Assembly: GCA_964019055.1 (NCBI GenBank)
Contig: OZ025223.1
Span: forward strand, 3,760,625 to 3,824,624
Reading direction: 5' to 3'
DNA: 64,000 bases
Source: Anthopleura xanthogrammica
Taxonomy: Eukaryota; Cnidaria; Anthozoa; Actiniaria; Actiniidae
Numbering within the stretch: the first letter of the stretch is position 1; each line of letters opens with the position of its first letter. Shown in pieces: positions 11,754 to 22,700 of the stretch. The notes under the pieces were generated by a model. That model searched no databases. It saw only the letters and a list, made by a program, of their open reading frames with translations, and was not told the DNA's origin. Made by a program: the position numbers and the translations under genes.

Positions 11754-12901
11754 ATGGTGAGTATTCACTAGAATTTAGCTATATTTCATACGGTTTTCTT
11801 TAACAAAAACTGCTTATTTTGGCTACCTAAATATAAAATTGAAGTATTTCGATATTTTAAAGCATTTCTGAGCGAACTGATACCCAAAATCTTTGTAAAC
11901 TGGAGTTTTAGCACGAAGAATGTAACTCTGAGTTGAATACGTTACGAGTCGTACTGAACAACTGACTGAATTAATCCTCGTAATTTCTTCTAAAATGTTT
12001 TCTTTTTCGACTATTTAAACCATTAGCCAGGAAGGAAAGGTGTTCAACGTTCCCTTGATATGTAGAGGTTTTCTGCGAAATATTTTCAGTTCAAATTCAA
12101 GTACAGAGTGTTGTAGTATAACCCTTGAATTTTCCCGCCAAAAAGCATATTCATTTTGCAGTCACTAAACTGTTCAAGTCCAAAGGAGTTTTATAAATTT
12201 TTGTAGATATAAAAATGATATATTCTTTTCTCTATGTTGGTTTGCGAACGAGATTTATTGACTTATTTTTTCTGTCTTCCAGGAATTCAAAGTTCAACGG
12301 TCGTCCACCTTTCCTCGACTATGGCTGCACGTGGAAACTTTATCCACGTCAAAGAAGTAAGTTTTTCATACCTATTTTAGCTTTTCAAGGGTTTTTGCGC
12401 TACATTTTAGTGTTCAACTATGCTTATTTAGGGACGGAACATTAGATAGTAGATGGGGGGTTGCGTAAATCCCCAAAAAAATATCGAGCAAGCTCTTAAA
12501 CCTCAAAAAAAATATCGCGCACGCTCTTCTATGCGAAAAAAAAATCGAGCAAGCACAGCTCAAGGGTAATGGCACAAACTTTATAAATTTGTTGCGAATG
12601 GCCCATACTGGAAAACGCATTTCCGAGGGTCTCAATTTTTAAAATTTTGATTGATCAATCTGTAAATTTGCCCTCTGTATGATTAATAATATTACAAAAA
12701 AATAAATATCATGCAACTAAAATTCCTGCAAACCCCCCCCCCCCCCCCCCATCAATTATTTAATGGTCCATCCCTTATATGGTTTGTAGTTTTATTGATT
12801 TACATTTTTCCCTCCCTTCCAGGTGCATGATAAACCTATTTTTCAAGTCCTACATCTACCTTGACTTCACTATGAGCACATCATGGCAGCTTGAACGATG
12901 A
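11754..12901 (+). CDS. Possible small spliced gene or non-coding transcript with a 51-codon frame
   Basis: A TATA-like GATAAAAAG at about 11669 is followed by an exon ending ATCATG|GTGAGT (ATG 11754-11756). A polypyrimidine acceptor (TTTTTTCTGTCTTCCAG) opens a second block, 12283-12356, which ends AAAGAA|GTAAGT. A third block opens at 12823 after TTTTTCCCTCCCTTCCAG and ends GAACGA|GTGAGT at 12912. Joined from the ATG, the frame stays open for 51 codons (starting MEFKVQRSS) and stops at 12899-12901, 11 bp before the last donor. The splice signals are good; the peptide is unrecognised. A stop so close to a donor argues for an untranslated leader or lncRNA as much as for a coding gene. Confidence 0.3.
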
Positions 12902-12912
12902 ACGACGAACGA

Positions 12913-14100
12913 GTGAGTTTTTACATACCTCCTTAATGAGGAAGTTTTATACCTTTTTTAAAAGAACTTTGCGGCTGTTTTTTAAGTATTCGAAAGTTAT
13001 TTGTATCAAAATTTTGGCCAATTAGTTGTTTTCTAGTCATTCGACTATTCCATAACCTTGGTGTCTAAAACTCGATTGTACTCGGCTAATTTCCTAAGTA
13101 TTTTCAACAAGACATAACACGAATTAATTTGAACTCGATTTTGAATCAAACTGGTCGTATTTTCAGTATAGTTTTTTTTGACCAAATTAAAAAGAATGTG
13201 TTTATAACTGAAAAAATTAATTCGGATAAAGTTTCACTCGGTTTACTTGATGTTTAGCCTCTCAAATTTACTTTCCGTCAATTTAAGATTCCATGTTTCG
13301 CCATTTTCCCACCTTATGGGTTTCCTGTGGAATTTGCACGAGGTATTTGCATCCTGGATAGGCTGAGGTGAATTTTAGTTTTCGGACTCACCGACTTTTT
13401 GACTCGACACCGTTGTAGAGTTGCATCGCACGTATCGGTACAGCAGTTTATTTTACAGCAGAAAGCTGAATAACTTTGAATAACTATAATTATTAGTAAT
13501 AACTTTAAGATATTATCTTTTGCGAAGCTACAGTTTTCGGTGTGGGACTGGGCAGTGTGTAAGGCTGATAGGGACTGGGTTTAGTTTCTTCCACCTTTGT
13601 TTTTTTCGGACCGAATTATCTTTTGTTATTTTTATCCGATTTCCTCGCGATTTTTTTGGCGGTTCTTTTTAGTGTCATTCTCTGTCGTTTTGGTATTTCA
13701 CAAACCGTGCTTTCGTTATCTGCCTTTATTGGTTCATTTTGTTGTTTCGACCATCTGTAGATTTTACTGCATTTTTATCGAGTTAGCGGGTACATACTTC
13801 AGTCGTAGGACCGGTGGCTTCGACAAATCTTACGAATCTGTCGTACTGTTTAAGAAGTTTTCAACCTTGTCTTTTATTGGATTCTTGGTTATTTAGATTT
13901 TGACAATTTTTTTGGTTTTCAACAAATCAATTTTGAGTTTTGACAACGACCCTTGGAATGCGTTCATAATGTTCATAATTTTAAGCCTTGCCTGAGGGGG
14001 GGGGGGGGGGGGTAACTGTTTTGGGGGGACAGCAAGGGGGGGGGGGAGAGTCAAAAGAATTTCGTCATTTAAAACTTTCACCTGCCATACTCTGTCATAC
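12913..14100. other. No gene seen; AT-rich with G homopolymers
   Basis: No frame here has splice borders or a composition that suggests coding. Runs of G near 13997-14012 and 14037-14046 are simple repeats. Confidence 0.4.
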
Positions 14101-14114
14101 AATATGAACGCAGC

Positions 14115-14440
14115 CTTGGTTTTCAACGAATGTTTTTGGTTTTCAACGAATTTCAAGTTTGGTTTTCAACGAATGTTTTTGGTTTTCAACGAATTTCAAG
14201 TTTGGTTTTCTACGAATTTTTTTGGTTTTCAACAAGTCTTTTGGTTTTCAACGAAATTTTTTGGTTTTCAACGCGGGTTCTTGGTTTTCAACGATATTTT
14301 TGGTTTTCAACGCGGGTTCTTGGTTTTCAACGATATTTTTGGTTTTCAACAAATCGTCAGTTTGAACGGAGTGTTTGGTTTTCAACGAAATTTTGGGTTT
14401 TCAACGAATTCAGTCAGTCTTGGCTTTCAACGCTTTTTGA
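14115..14440. repeat. Irregular short tandem array of TTTGGTTTTCAACGAA
   Basis: About seventeen copies of TTGGTTTTCAACGA or close variants follow one another at 17-30 bp spacing. The linkers vary (TTTCAAG, TTTTT, GCGGGTTC, TATTTT). Pairs such as the GCGGGTTC and GATATT copies repeat together, which shows recent block duplication. Long open frames over it come from the repeat, not from a gene. Confidence 0.85.
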
Positions 14441-14494
14441 TAAATCAGTTAATTTTTTGGGCTCTTCAGTTTACCAAGAATGAGAAGGGAAGGT

Positions 14495-14820
14495 AGATTG
14501 GCTGGTAATTGGCTCAATAATTAAAAATTGGCGTTTAAGATTGGCTTTAAGTTTCAGTACTGAACAAGCAATTCCAACCCATAATTTGCTAATGATTGGC
14601 ATTAAATTGACTCTTTCAATTTTGGCCTTTATAATTTGATCTGATTGGCAATCACTTTAACATCTTGCGATTGGCTAGTCTATTTTTTTCAAATTTCACT
14701 TTATTGGCTTTATTTTAACATTTGATTGGCTTTCTATTTGGCTTCTGATTGAATCTAATATTAAGATTGGCAGTTTCAAAACATTTAATTTGGCTTTTCA
14801 CTGATTGGCAGATGCTCGTA
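14495..14820. repeat. Cluster of ATTGGC motifs (inverse CCAAT)
   Basis: The hexamer ATTGGC or its variant TTTGGC occurs about fourteen times in 325 bp, mostly as GATTGGCT or GATTGGCA, with AT-rich spacers of 10-40 bp. On the minus strand these read GCCAAT, the NF-Y type CCAAT core. It may be a decayed short repeat or a binding-site cluster. Confidence 0.5.
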
Positions 14821-14832
14821 AATTCCACCCCA

Positions 14833-14902
14833 AACTCAGTAGTGTACGAGGGCACGCTTGGCTTAAAACCAAGAAGACTGGGTGCGATTCCCAGCTGAGT
14901 TA
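14833..14902 (+). tRNA. tRNA-like cloverleaf, anticodon TAA, short variable loop
   Basis: All four stems pair perfectly: acceptor AACTCAG/CTGAGTT, D stem GTG/CAC, anticodon stem CTTGG/CCAAG around the loop CTTAAAA, and T stem CTGGG/CCCAG around TGCGATT. The variable region is only four bases. GGTGCGATTCC is a near match to the pol III B box (one change). A TAA anticodon would mean tRNA-Leu, but cytosolic tRNA-Leu has a long variable arm, so this is either an unusual or pseudo-tRNA or the head of a SINE. Confidence 0.5.
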
Positions 14903-15107
14903 AGTGGTTAAGACAGGGCATTTGTTAGTGAATCCAGTAATTTTAACCTTAGCAATATTTCAAGAACAAATCATTTAGCTTATTTGAGAAGCTTGTGGGA
15001 CTGAACATTTTTAGTTAAACAGTACATTTTTTAACGATTTTGAGTAAAATTGAAATCATTTAGTGCTAAACAAAATTCTTATTTTCGCCATATATCTTAG
15101 TCTTATT

Positions 15108-15371
15108 TCATTATTTTATTTATTTATTGATTTATTTATTTATTTATTGGACATACCTTACTATACTCTCATGTAGTTTTCTGATGGCCTCGTGTGGTTC
15201 TTAGCCGTTTGTAGCCTATTCCACCTGAGTTTCATCTCTACACTTCCTAACCTCGCCGGGACCTTCAGAGTCCGTTAGTTGTATTGTTGTATTTATCTCC
15301 ATTTTTTTACTTGTCGTAATTCGTCATTCTAAGTGGAAGCCTCCAAAATAAATAAATAAATAAATAAATAG
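15108..15371. repeat. TTTA-rich and AAAT-rich tracts flanking about 180 bp, retroelement-tail-like
   Basis: A (TTTA)n tract at about 15115-15148 and an (AAAT)n tract at about 15347-15370 bracket higher-GC sequence ending GTGGAAGCCTCC just before the second tract. An oligo-AAAT tail after such a segment resembles the 3' end of a LINE or SINE on the plus strand. No reverse transcriptase remnant is visible. Confidence 0.4.
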
Positions 15372-16031
15372 TAGCCAAAGGTAGCTATGCTATTCATAAC
15401 TCGTACCCAATCTTCACTCTGACGACATATCTTTTTCTCCAGTTGCCAAGACAACCTGTCCCAAAGCAGCTAACTTTATACTAAACATTCAGGACAATAG
15501 AAATAACTTCAATTCCGTCTTTCATTGTCTTTCAACAGTACAAAACAATAGTGTGAAGTTTAATTAACTTTAACTAAGTCATGACTGAAGACGTTTGACG
15601 TGAAAAGGGATTTTCAAATCGTCTCAAAAATAAACAAATACGAACGGGTCGATAAAATTTAGAATGAACTCTCCGGCAATTTTGGCAAAAGTACATTCAA
15701 GAAGAGGCTTAAAACAACTTAGAAAAAGAGCTAGGTATGTAAACTAATTTTGACTTGGGATATATTCTTAATTACTAAAATTGATCCAGAAACTTCAGGT
15801 GAATAGTTCTCGAGTCGAGACAATAAGAGAGTCAACAAAAGGGATTAAAATTGCCTATCATTGAATACAACACCCGAGTATTTGATTAAATCATTGGTAC
15901 ACTTATCTTAACTCTTTGGCGGTTGTCAACAACAATTCGCAAAGACTGCTAAAACGACAAAAAGTAGACTTAATATTGAACTAGTTTTAAGGAGACTCTT
16001 TAAGGTTAGGGTTAAATTTTTTGGTAACAAA

Positions 16032-16874
16032 ATGGAGTCGAAAAATGAAGAATTTTTTGGCTCGAAGACTGCAAAACAAGTGGCTACTGCTAGTAGGGGA
16101 ATCACGAGTTTGTCGAAACCTGGTACAGGTTTTGGGCATGGTTTACCAGCGATATCACCAACTCGAGGAATCATCCAAGGAAACAGGATTCTAACGATCG
16201 ACAGTAGAAAGAAAAGCCGGCGAAGAGCAAGGAAACCGAATCAAAAAGAGTACGATGACCTACTGCAAGCCCTCGAACAGACAAAAGTTGAGATTCATAA
16301 TTTGCAGAATCAAAATATTCGGCTTCAGACTTTGGTTCTTGAGAGTAAAAATGAGCTGGCTATACGAACGCAGCAATATAAGGAACTCTACGAAAGGTAT
16401 GAAATGCTTTCTCATTTGGAAAAATGGGGTGAAGTTATAAGGGAAAAGAATCGAGAAATACAACGATTGCAAGACGAGATAAAAAAGATGTCGACCGATC
16501 GAATCGGGGCATTGAACGAGAGGGTGTCAGCTGAGGAAGTCATAAACGGATTGAGATCGAAACTGAGAGGGAAAAATCGAGAAATTAATGACATAAAAGT
16601 GGCGGAAAAAATAAGCAATAAGGCAATAGTATTAAGTGAGACTGAGACATTACGGAATGAGAGAGATATTGCGCTTGGAAAACTGACCCAACGAGATGTT
16701 GTGATTGAACAACTAAAACAACAAATCAGATCCATTCAACAAGAATCCTACCAGAGAAAGCTGTCGATACAAGAACTACAGAGGAGGACATCTGTAAAAG
16801 ATAAACAGATGGAAGAGTTGAGACGATCGAGTATTATCTCGAAATTTCGATCCGGAGCGCTTCCAAATCACTGA
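16032..16874 (+). CDS. Intronless coiled-coil protein, 280 residues, function unknown
   Basis: A single uninterrupted frame starts at ATG 16032 (context AACAAAATGG) and stops at 16872-16874; AATAAA follows at 17060. Residues 1-55 are Gly/Ser/Pro-rich and probably disordered. Residues 58-69 (SRKKSRRRARKP) form a basic patch that could be a nuclear signal. Residues 72-155 and 160-265 are Glu/Lys/Gln/Leu-rich with heptad spacing, indicating long coiled coils with a break near 156-165. A Ser/Arg-rich tail ends in LPNH. I do not recognise the family; centrosomal, ciliary and cytoskeletal proteins often look like this. The lack of introns among multi-exon neighbours could mean a retrogene, but I see no poly-A scar. 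Confidence 0.65.
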   Translation: MESKNEEFFGSKTAKQVATASRGITSLSKPGTGFGHGLPAISPTRGIIQGNRILTIDSRKKSRRRARKPNQKEYDDLLQALEQTKVEIHNLQNQNIRLQTLVLESKNELAIRTQQYKELYERYEMLSHLEKWGEVIREKNREIQRLQDEIKKMSTDRIGALNERVSAEEVINGLRSKLRGKNREINDIKVAEKISNKAIVLSETETLRNERDIALGKLTQRDVVIEQLKQQIRSIQQESYQRKLSIQELQRRTSVKDKQMEELRRSSIISKFRSGALPNH

Positions 16875-17059
16875 AATGATGCTTGTAGTAGACTGATCAT
16901 AAGGATATGAGGGGGAAGGGAGAGCAGAGCAGAGCAGGGGGGGAGGGGTATAGCACAATATAGATCAATGAGGTTGCAAAAGGTCTAGGGATATAGGTCG
17001 AAAGATAGTCAAGAAGGGGTCAAATGAAAAACAAGCTACTTTGGCTGGGATTTCAATCA

Positions 17060-17065
17060 AATAAA
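17060..17065 (+). terminator. Polyadenylation signal AATAAA for the coiled-coil gene
   Basis: A canonical AATAAA lies about 185 bp downstream of the stop at 16874 on the same strand, with no other plus-strand gene near. Confidence 0.45.
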
Positions 17066-17404
17066 AATGCTAGATGAATCGTCCTTGTTTTACAAGGGTA
17101 CTCAGGGGCGCAGCCAGAATTTTCCAAAGGGGGGGGGGGTGCACAAATGCTAAAAGCCTCCATTTTGTTTCTCCCCTCCCAAATGTCGAGGCACCCAGCT
17201 TGTTATTGCTAGTTGGACTATTCAGAAGATCAGCTCCTGGACGCCGGTTATATGATATAAAATCCTATTATTTTCTATCGCTATACAGATTGTTTTATCA
17301 GGGGGGTCCAAGGGGGACCACGGGCAACCTAGGACCCCCCAGATAAGCCCCTGGTACATAGACTAACTAGCCAATATGTCTAACAAACCTGTGGCCCTCG
17401 TTTC

Positions 17405-17600
17405 ATGATTGAATTGGAATTTAGGGGGTCATTTTTACAGAGGGAGGAAAATCGGAGAACCCGCAGAAAAACCCTCGAAGCACAGGAAAGAACCAACTAG
17501 AAACTCTACTCACAAATGATGGCAGGTGTGAGGATCAAACTCAAGACTAGAGTGGTGGAACATTGCGCAATAACACTCACACGTGCACCAACAAATGTCA
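17405..17600 (-). mobile_element. SINE-like element, tRNA-type promoter head
   Basis: On the minus strand the segment begins near GGTGCACGTGTGAGTG, carries GAGTTTGATCCTCAC (a B-box-like motif) and continues into GGGTTCTCCGATTTTCC, which resembles a C/T-rich core I recall from SINEs of several marine animals. The order (head, then core) fits a decayed SINE. The family name is not assigned. Confidence 0.5.
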
Positions 17601-17676
17601 CTGGGAATGGGAATAAATGGGAAAAAACAATGACTAAAATGGGATTTCGTCAAGTTTTTTCGCTGCATGGCACTTG

Positions 17677-17845
17677 AATACACCTCTTTACCTTCGTATG
17701 CAAATTGCCCATTTCAGACCACATGACATTCCCTTGAGAAATGTTCTTTTGTTAAAATATTTACACATGAAAGAATCAACTCCCAAGAGTGGCATCACGT
17801 GGTCTGAAATGGGCACAACAAACAACGAAGGTAAAGAGGTATATT
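17677..17845. mobile_element. 169 bp foldback MITE, second copy of the ACCTCTTTA family
   Basis: The left end AATACACCTCTTTACCTTCG and the right end at 17826-17845 are inverted copies with one mismatch. The interior has CATTTCAGACCACATGACAT and its inverse ATCACGTGGTCTGAAATG. Length, termini and interior match the copy at 7564-7734. Confidence 0.8.
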
Positions 17846-18886
17846 TAGGTACTTTGGTTGGGAAGCAAATTGCCAGCATAGATTTCACAATTGAAGTTAT
17901 CGATTTTGCCAGACTGGGAAGTCAGTGGAACTGCATCAGTGATGGGTTCCCTCTCACTGAGGACGCGTGAAGATTGCTGGTAGGGGACCGGTCATTATTT
18001 ATCGCCTTGAGGAGGGGGGGGGGGGGGATTGGGGGGATTTTTTAGACACCTTGAGGGGATCAGATATATAGTGACAGTATCAATGGTGGGGATCACACCC
18101 TAGAGAGTATCAACCACTAAGAGAGTATCAGTCAATATTACCAGAATCCCTTGCACACTTTCTTTTGTTCAGTTCATTAGCACCAACTGTCTAACTATTC
18201 TCATAAGGAAATACAAATTTGAATATAAAAGAAAATTCGCGAAGCATTCTGGTAGTTGTGGTCCAAAATGACGCCATCAAGCAAACGTCCTATTTCACTG
18301 ATATTTGCTGTTCAGGTAAATCTTAATTTCGTAAATCTTTATGTTATCTGGTGATATTGAGGAACAAGGACAAAACTAGGATTTGAAATGAAGAAACACG
18401 AGGTGAAGGGGAGGAATAAAAAAAAGAAAAATGGACCTCCTGTTTCCACGTGGTTTTAAAAGTACCAAAGAATTCCAACGAAGGGACAGTTTATACATAT
18501 ATAGAGGACCAGGAACGCCTATTCAAAATCATGAATGTTACACCAACTCAAAACTTCGATGTTGGACATTTTTAATCCGCTATAAAGCTTAATAAATTGA
18601 CCAGGAGTTCCTGGAACTCATTTGCATGAAATACAAGATTTGCTTTAGAGTTTTCTTTATAACGATTTTAGAAAACGTTCCGAATAAAACACCGGATTTA
18701 TATATTTTTCCATTCCTTCCAGCGGATCTGAGAAAAAATATAAGCCAATCAGAATCGAGAAAATTTGCAAAACTGAGGTGTCATCCTTAGTAGCCAGAAG
18801 ACTCCACAAACGGTCAATTTTTTATCTTATTTTGTTACTAAATATATATCATACTAATTTTATACAAAATATCAATAACCTCTTCT
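17846..18886. other. No gene seen; left flank of the satellite region
   Basis: No credible exon. The segment 18533-18612 (ACACCAACTCAAAACTTCG and following) recurs in direct orientation at about 36058-36135 on the far side of the satellite. GCAAAACTGAGGTGTCAT at 18766 is the inverse of part of 18939-18960. These are structural parts of the flanks. Confidence 0.5.
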
Positions 18887-19002
18887 GAAAATCTAGATTT
18901 ATCTCAGATATAAATTTTTGTAACTCGATTTTCGCAGACTTCATGATCCCTCAGTTTTGCAGTGACGCCATTTCTACGTCACTATTTCAGACCATCTGGT
19001 TA
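18887..19002 (+). repeat. Left member of an inverted repeat bracketing the satellite array
   Basis: The segment from GAAAATCTAGATTTATCTCA to GTCACTATTTCAGACCATCT is matched in inverse orientation by 37333-37438, including CAGTGACGTCATTTCTACGT, with scattered mismatches and small gaps. The two copies face each other about 18.3 kb apart. Confidence 0.7.
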
Positions 19003-19787
19003 TTCCTTCAGGGTACTTTCTATGGGGTATAACGCAGTATTTGGAGGATCTGACCTATTTCAGGCAAGTTGCCTCATGGGCTATTGACTCGTAGACCATT
19101 CGGACTCAAGGACTAATTGTTAATTAGTCATCAATAATTCATCTCACCCAAAAAGGTGTCAAAATAAGTCCAAATTCATCAAAACCATGGGCTAAAGTCC
19201 ACGCTTTTTGGCAAAAAATGGCCAAAGATGACCTATTTTCATTTGTCATCAATAAATCATCTTACCTAAAAAAGTGTGAAAATTGGACAAAATCATTCAA
19301 AACCATGGGCTATAGTCCATCTTTTTCCGCTCAAAATGGCAAAAAAAAAACAACCTATTTTCATTTGTCATCAATAATTCATCTCACCCAAAAAGGTGTC
19401 AAAATGGGTCAAAGTTCATCAAAACAATGCGCTATAAAATTATGCATTATTTATGACAAATGAAAATATGTCATTTTTGGTCATTTTGAGGCAAAAAGCA
19501 TGGACTATAGCCCATGGTTTTGACCAATTTTGACCAATTTTCACACCTTTTCTAAAATTATCCATTATTTATGACAAATGAAAATATGTCATTTTTGGTC
19601 ATTTTGAGGCAAAAAGCATGGACTATAGCCCATGGTTTTGGCCAATTTACACCAATTTTCACACCTTTTGAAAAATTATGCATTATTTGTGACAAATGAA
19701 AATATGTAATTTTTGGTCATTTTGAGGCAAAAAGCATGGACTATAGCCCATGGTTTTGGCCAATTTACACCAATTTTCACACCTTTT

Positions 19788-22700
19788 GAAAAATTATGCA
19801 TTATTTGTGACAAATGAAAATATGTAATTTTTGGTCATTTTGAGGCAAAAAGCATGGACTATAGCCCATGGTTTTGGCCAATTTACACCAATTTTCACAC
19901 CTTTTGAAAAATTATGCATTATTTGTGACAAATGAAAATATGTCATTTTTGGTCATTTTGAGGCAAAAAGCATGGACTATAGCCCATGGTTTTGGCCAAT
20001 TTACACCAATTTTCACACCTTTTGAAAAATTATGCATTATTTGTGACAAATGAAAATATGTAATTTTTGGCCATTTTGAGGCAAAAAGCATGGACTATAG
20101 CCCATGGTTTTCGCCAATTTACACCAATTTTCACACCTTTTGAAAAATTATGCATTTTTCATGAAGAATGCAAAATAGGTCATTTTTGGCCATTTTGAGG
20201 CAAAAAGCATTGACTATAGCCCATGGTTTTGACCAATTTACACCAATTATGCATTATTTATGACAAATGAAAATATGTCATTTTTGGTCATTTTGAGGCA
20301 AAAAGCATGGACTATAGCCCATGGTTTTGACCAATTTTGACCAATTTTCACACCTTTTCTAAAATTATCCATTATTTATGACAAATGAAAATATGTCATT
20401 TTTGGTCATTTTGAGGCAAAAAGCATGGACTATAGCCCATGGTTTTGGCCAATTTACACCAATTTTCACACCTTTTGAAAAATTATGCATTATTTGTGAC
20501 AAATGAAAATATGTAATTTTTGGCCATTTTGAGGCAAAAAGCATGGACTATAGCCCATGGTTTTCGCCAATTTACACCAATTTTCACACCTTTTGAAAAA
20601 TTATGCATTTTTCATGAAGAATGCAAAATAGGTCATTTTTGGCCATTTTGAGGCAAAAAGCATTGACTATAGCCCATGGTTTTGACCAATTTACACCAAT
20701 TATGCATTATTTATGACAAATGAAAATATGTCATTTTTGGTCATTTTGAGGCAAAAAGCATGGACTATAGCCCATGGTTTTGACCAATTTTGACCAATTT
20801 TCACACCTTTTCTAAAATTATCCATTATTTATGACAAATGAAAATATGTCATTTTTGGTCATTTTGAGGCAAAAAGCATGGACTATAGCCCATGGTTTTG
20901 GCCAATTTACACCAATTTTCACACCTTTTGAAAAATTATGCATTATTTGTGACAAATGAAAATATGTAATTTTTGGCCATTTTGAGGCAAAAAGCATGGA
21001 CTATAGCCCATGGTTTTCGCCAATTTACACCAATTTTCACACCTTTTGAAAAATTATGCATTTTTCATGAAGAATGCAAAATAGGTCATTTTTGGCCATT
21101 TTGAGGCAAAAAGCATTGACTATAGCCCATGGTTTTGACCAATTTACACCAATTATGCATTATTTATGACAAATGAAAATATGTCATTTTTGGTCATTTT
21201 GAGGCAAAAAGCATGGACTATAGCCCATGGTTTTGACCAATTTTGACCAATTTTCACACCTTTTCTAAAATTATCCATTATTTATGACAAATGAAAATAT
21301 GTCATTTTTGGTCATTTTGAGGCAAAAAGCATGGACTATAGCCCATGGTTTTGGCCAATTTACACCAATTTTCACACCTTTTGAAAAATTATGCATTATA
21401 TGTGACAAATGAAAATATGTAATTTTTGGTCATTTTGAGGCAAAAAGCATGGACTATAGCCCATGGTTTTCGCCAATTTACACCAATTTTCACACCTTTT
21501 GAAAAATTATGCATTTTTCATGAAGAATGCAAAATAGGTCATTTTTGGCCATTTTGAGGCAAAAAGCATTGACTATAGCCCATGGTTTTGACCAATTTAC
21601 ACCAATTATGCATTATTTATGACAAATGAAAATATGTCATTTTTGGTCATTTTGAGGCAAAAAGCATGGACTATAGCCCATGGTTTTGACCAATTTTGAC
21701 CAATTTTCACACCTTTTCTAAAATTATCCATTATTTATGACAAATGAAAATATGTCATTTTTGGTCATTTTGAGGCAAAAAGCATGGACTATAGCCCATG
21801 GTTTTGGCCAATTTACACCAATTTTCACACCTTTTGAAAAATTATGCATTATTTGTGACAAATGAAAATATGTAATTTTTGGCCATTTTGAGGCAAAAAG
21901 CATGGACTATAGCCCATGGTTTTCGCCAATTTACACCAATTTTCACACCTTTTGAAAAATTATGCATTTTTCATGAAGAATGCAAAATAGGTCATTTTTG
22001 GCCATTTTGAGGCAAAAAGCATTGACTATAGCCCATGGTTTTGACCAATTTACACCAATTATGCATTATTTATGACAAATGAAAATATGTCATTTTTGGT
22101 CATTTTGAGGCAAAAAGCATGGACTATAGCCCATGGTTTTGACCAATTTTGACCAATTTTCACACCTTTTCTAAAATTATCCATTATTTATGACAAATGA
22201 AAATATGTCATTTTTGGTCATTTTGAGGCAAAAAGCATGGACTATAGCCCATGGTTTTGGCCAATTTACACCAATTTTCACACCTTTTGAAAAATTATGC
22301 ATTATTTGTGACAAATGAAAATATGTAATTTTTGGCCATTTTGAGGCAAAAAGCATGGACTATAGCCCATGGTTTTCGCCAATTTACACCAATTTTCACA
22401 CCTTTTGAAAAATTATGCATTTTTCATGAAGAATGCAAAATAGGTCATTTTTGGCCATTTTGAGGCAAAAAGCATTGACTATAGCCCATGGTTTTGACCA
22501 ATTTACACCAATTATGCATTATTTATGACAAATGAAAATATGTCATTTTTGGTCATTTTGAGGCAAAAAGCATGGACTATAGCCCATGGTTTTGACCAAT
22601 TTTGACCAATTTTCACACCTTTTCTAAAATTATCCATTATTTATGACAAATGAAAATATGTCATTTTTGGTCATTTTGAGGCAAAAAGCATGGACTATAG

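Noticed and set aside
14104..14496. Phe-rich frames of 117-130 codons
   Set aside because: Translation of the TTTGGTTTTCAACGAA array in two frames.
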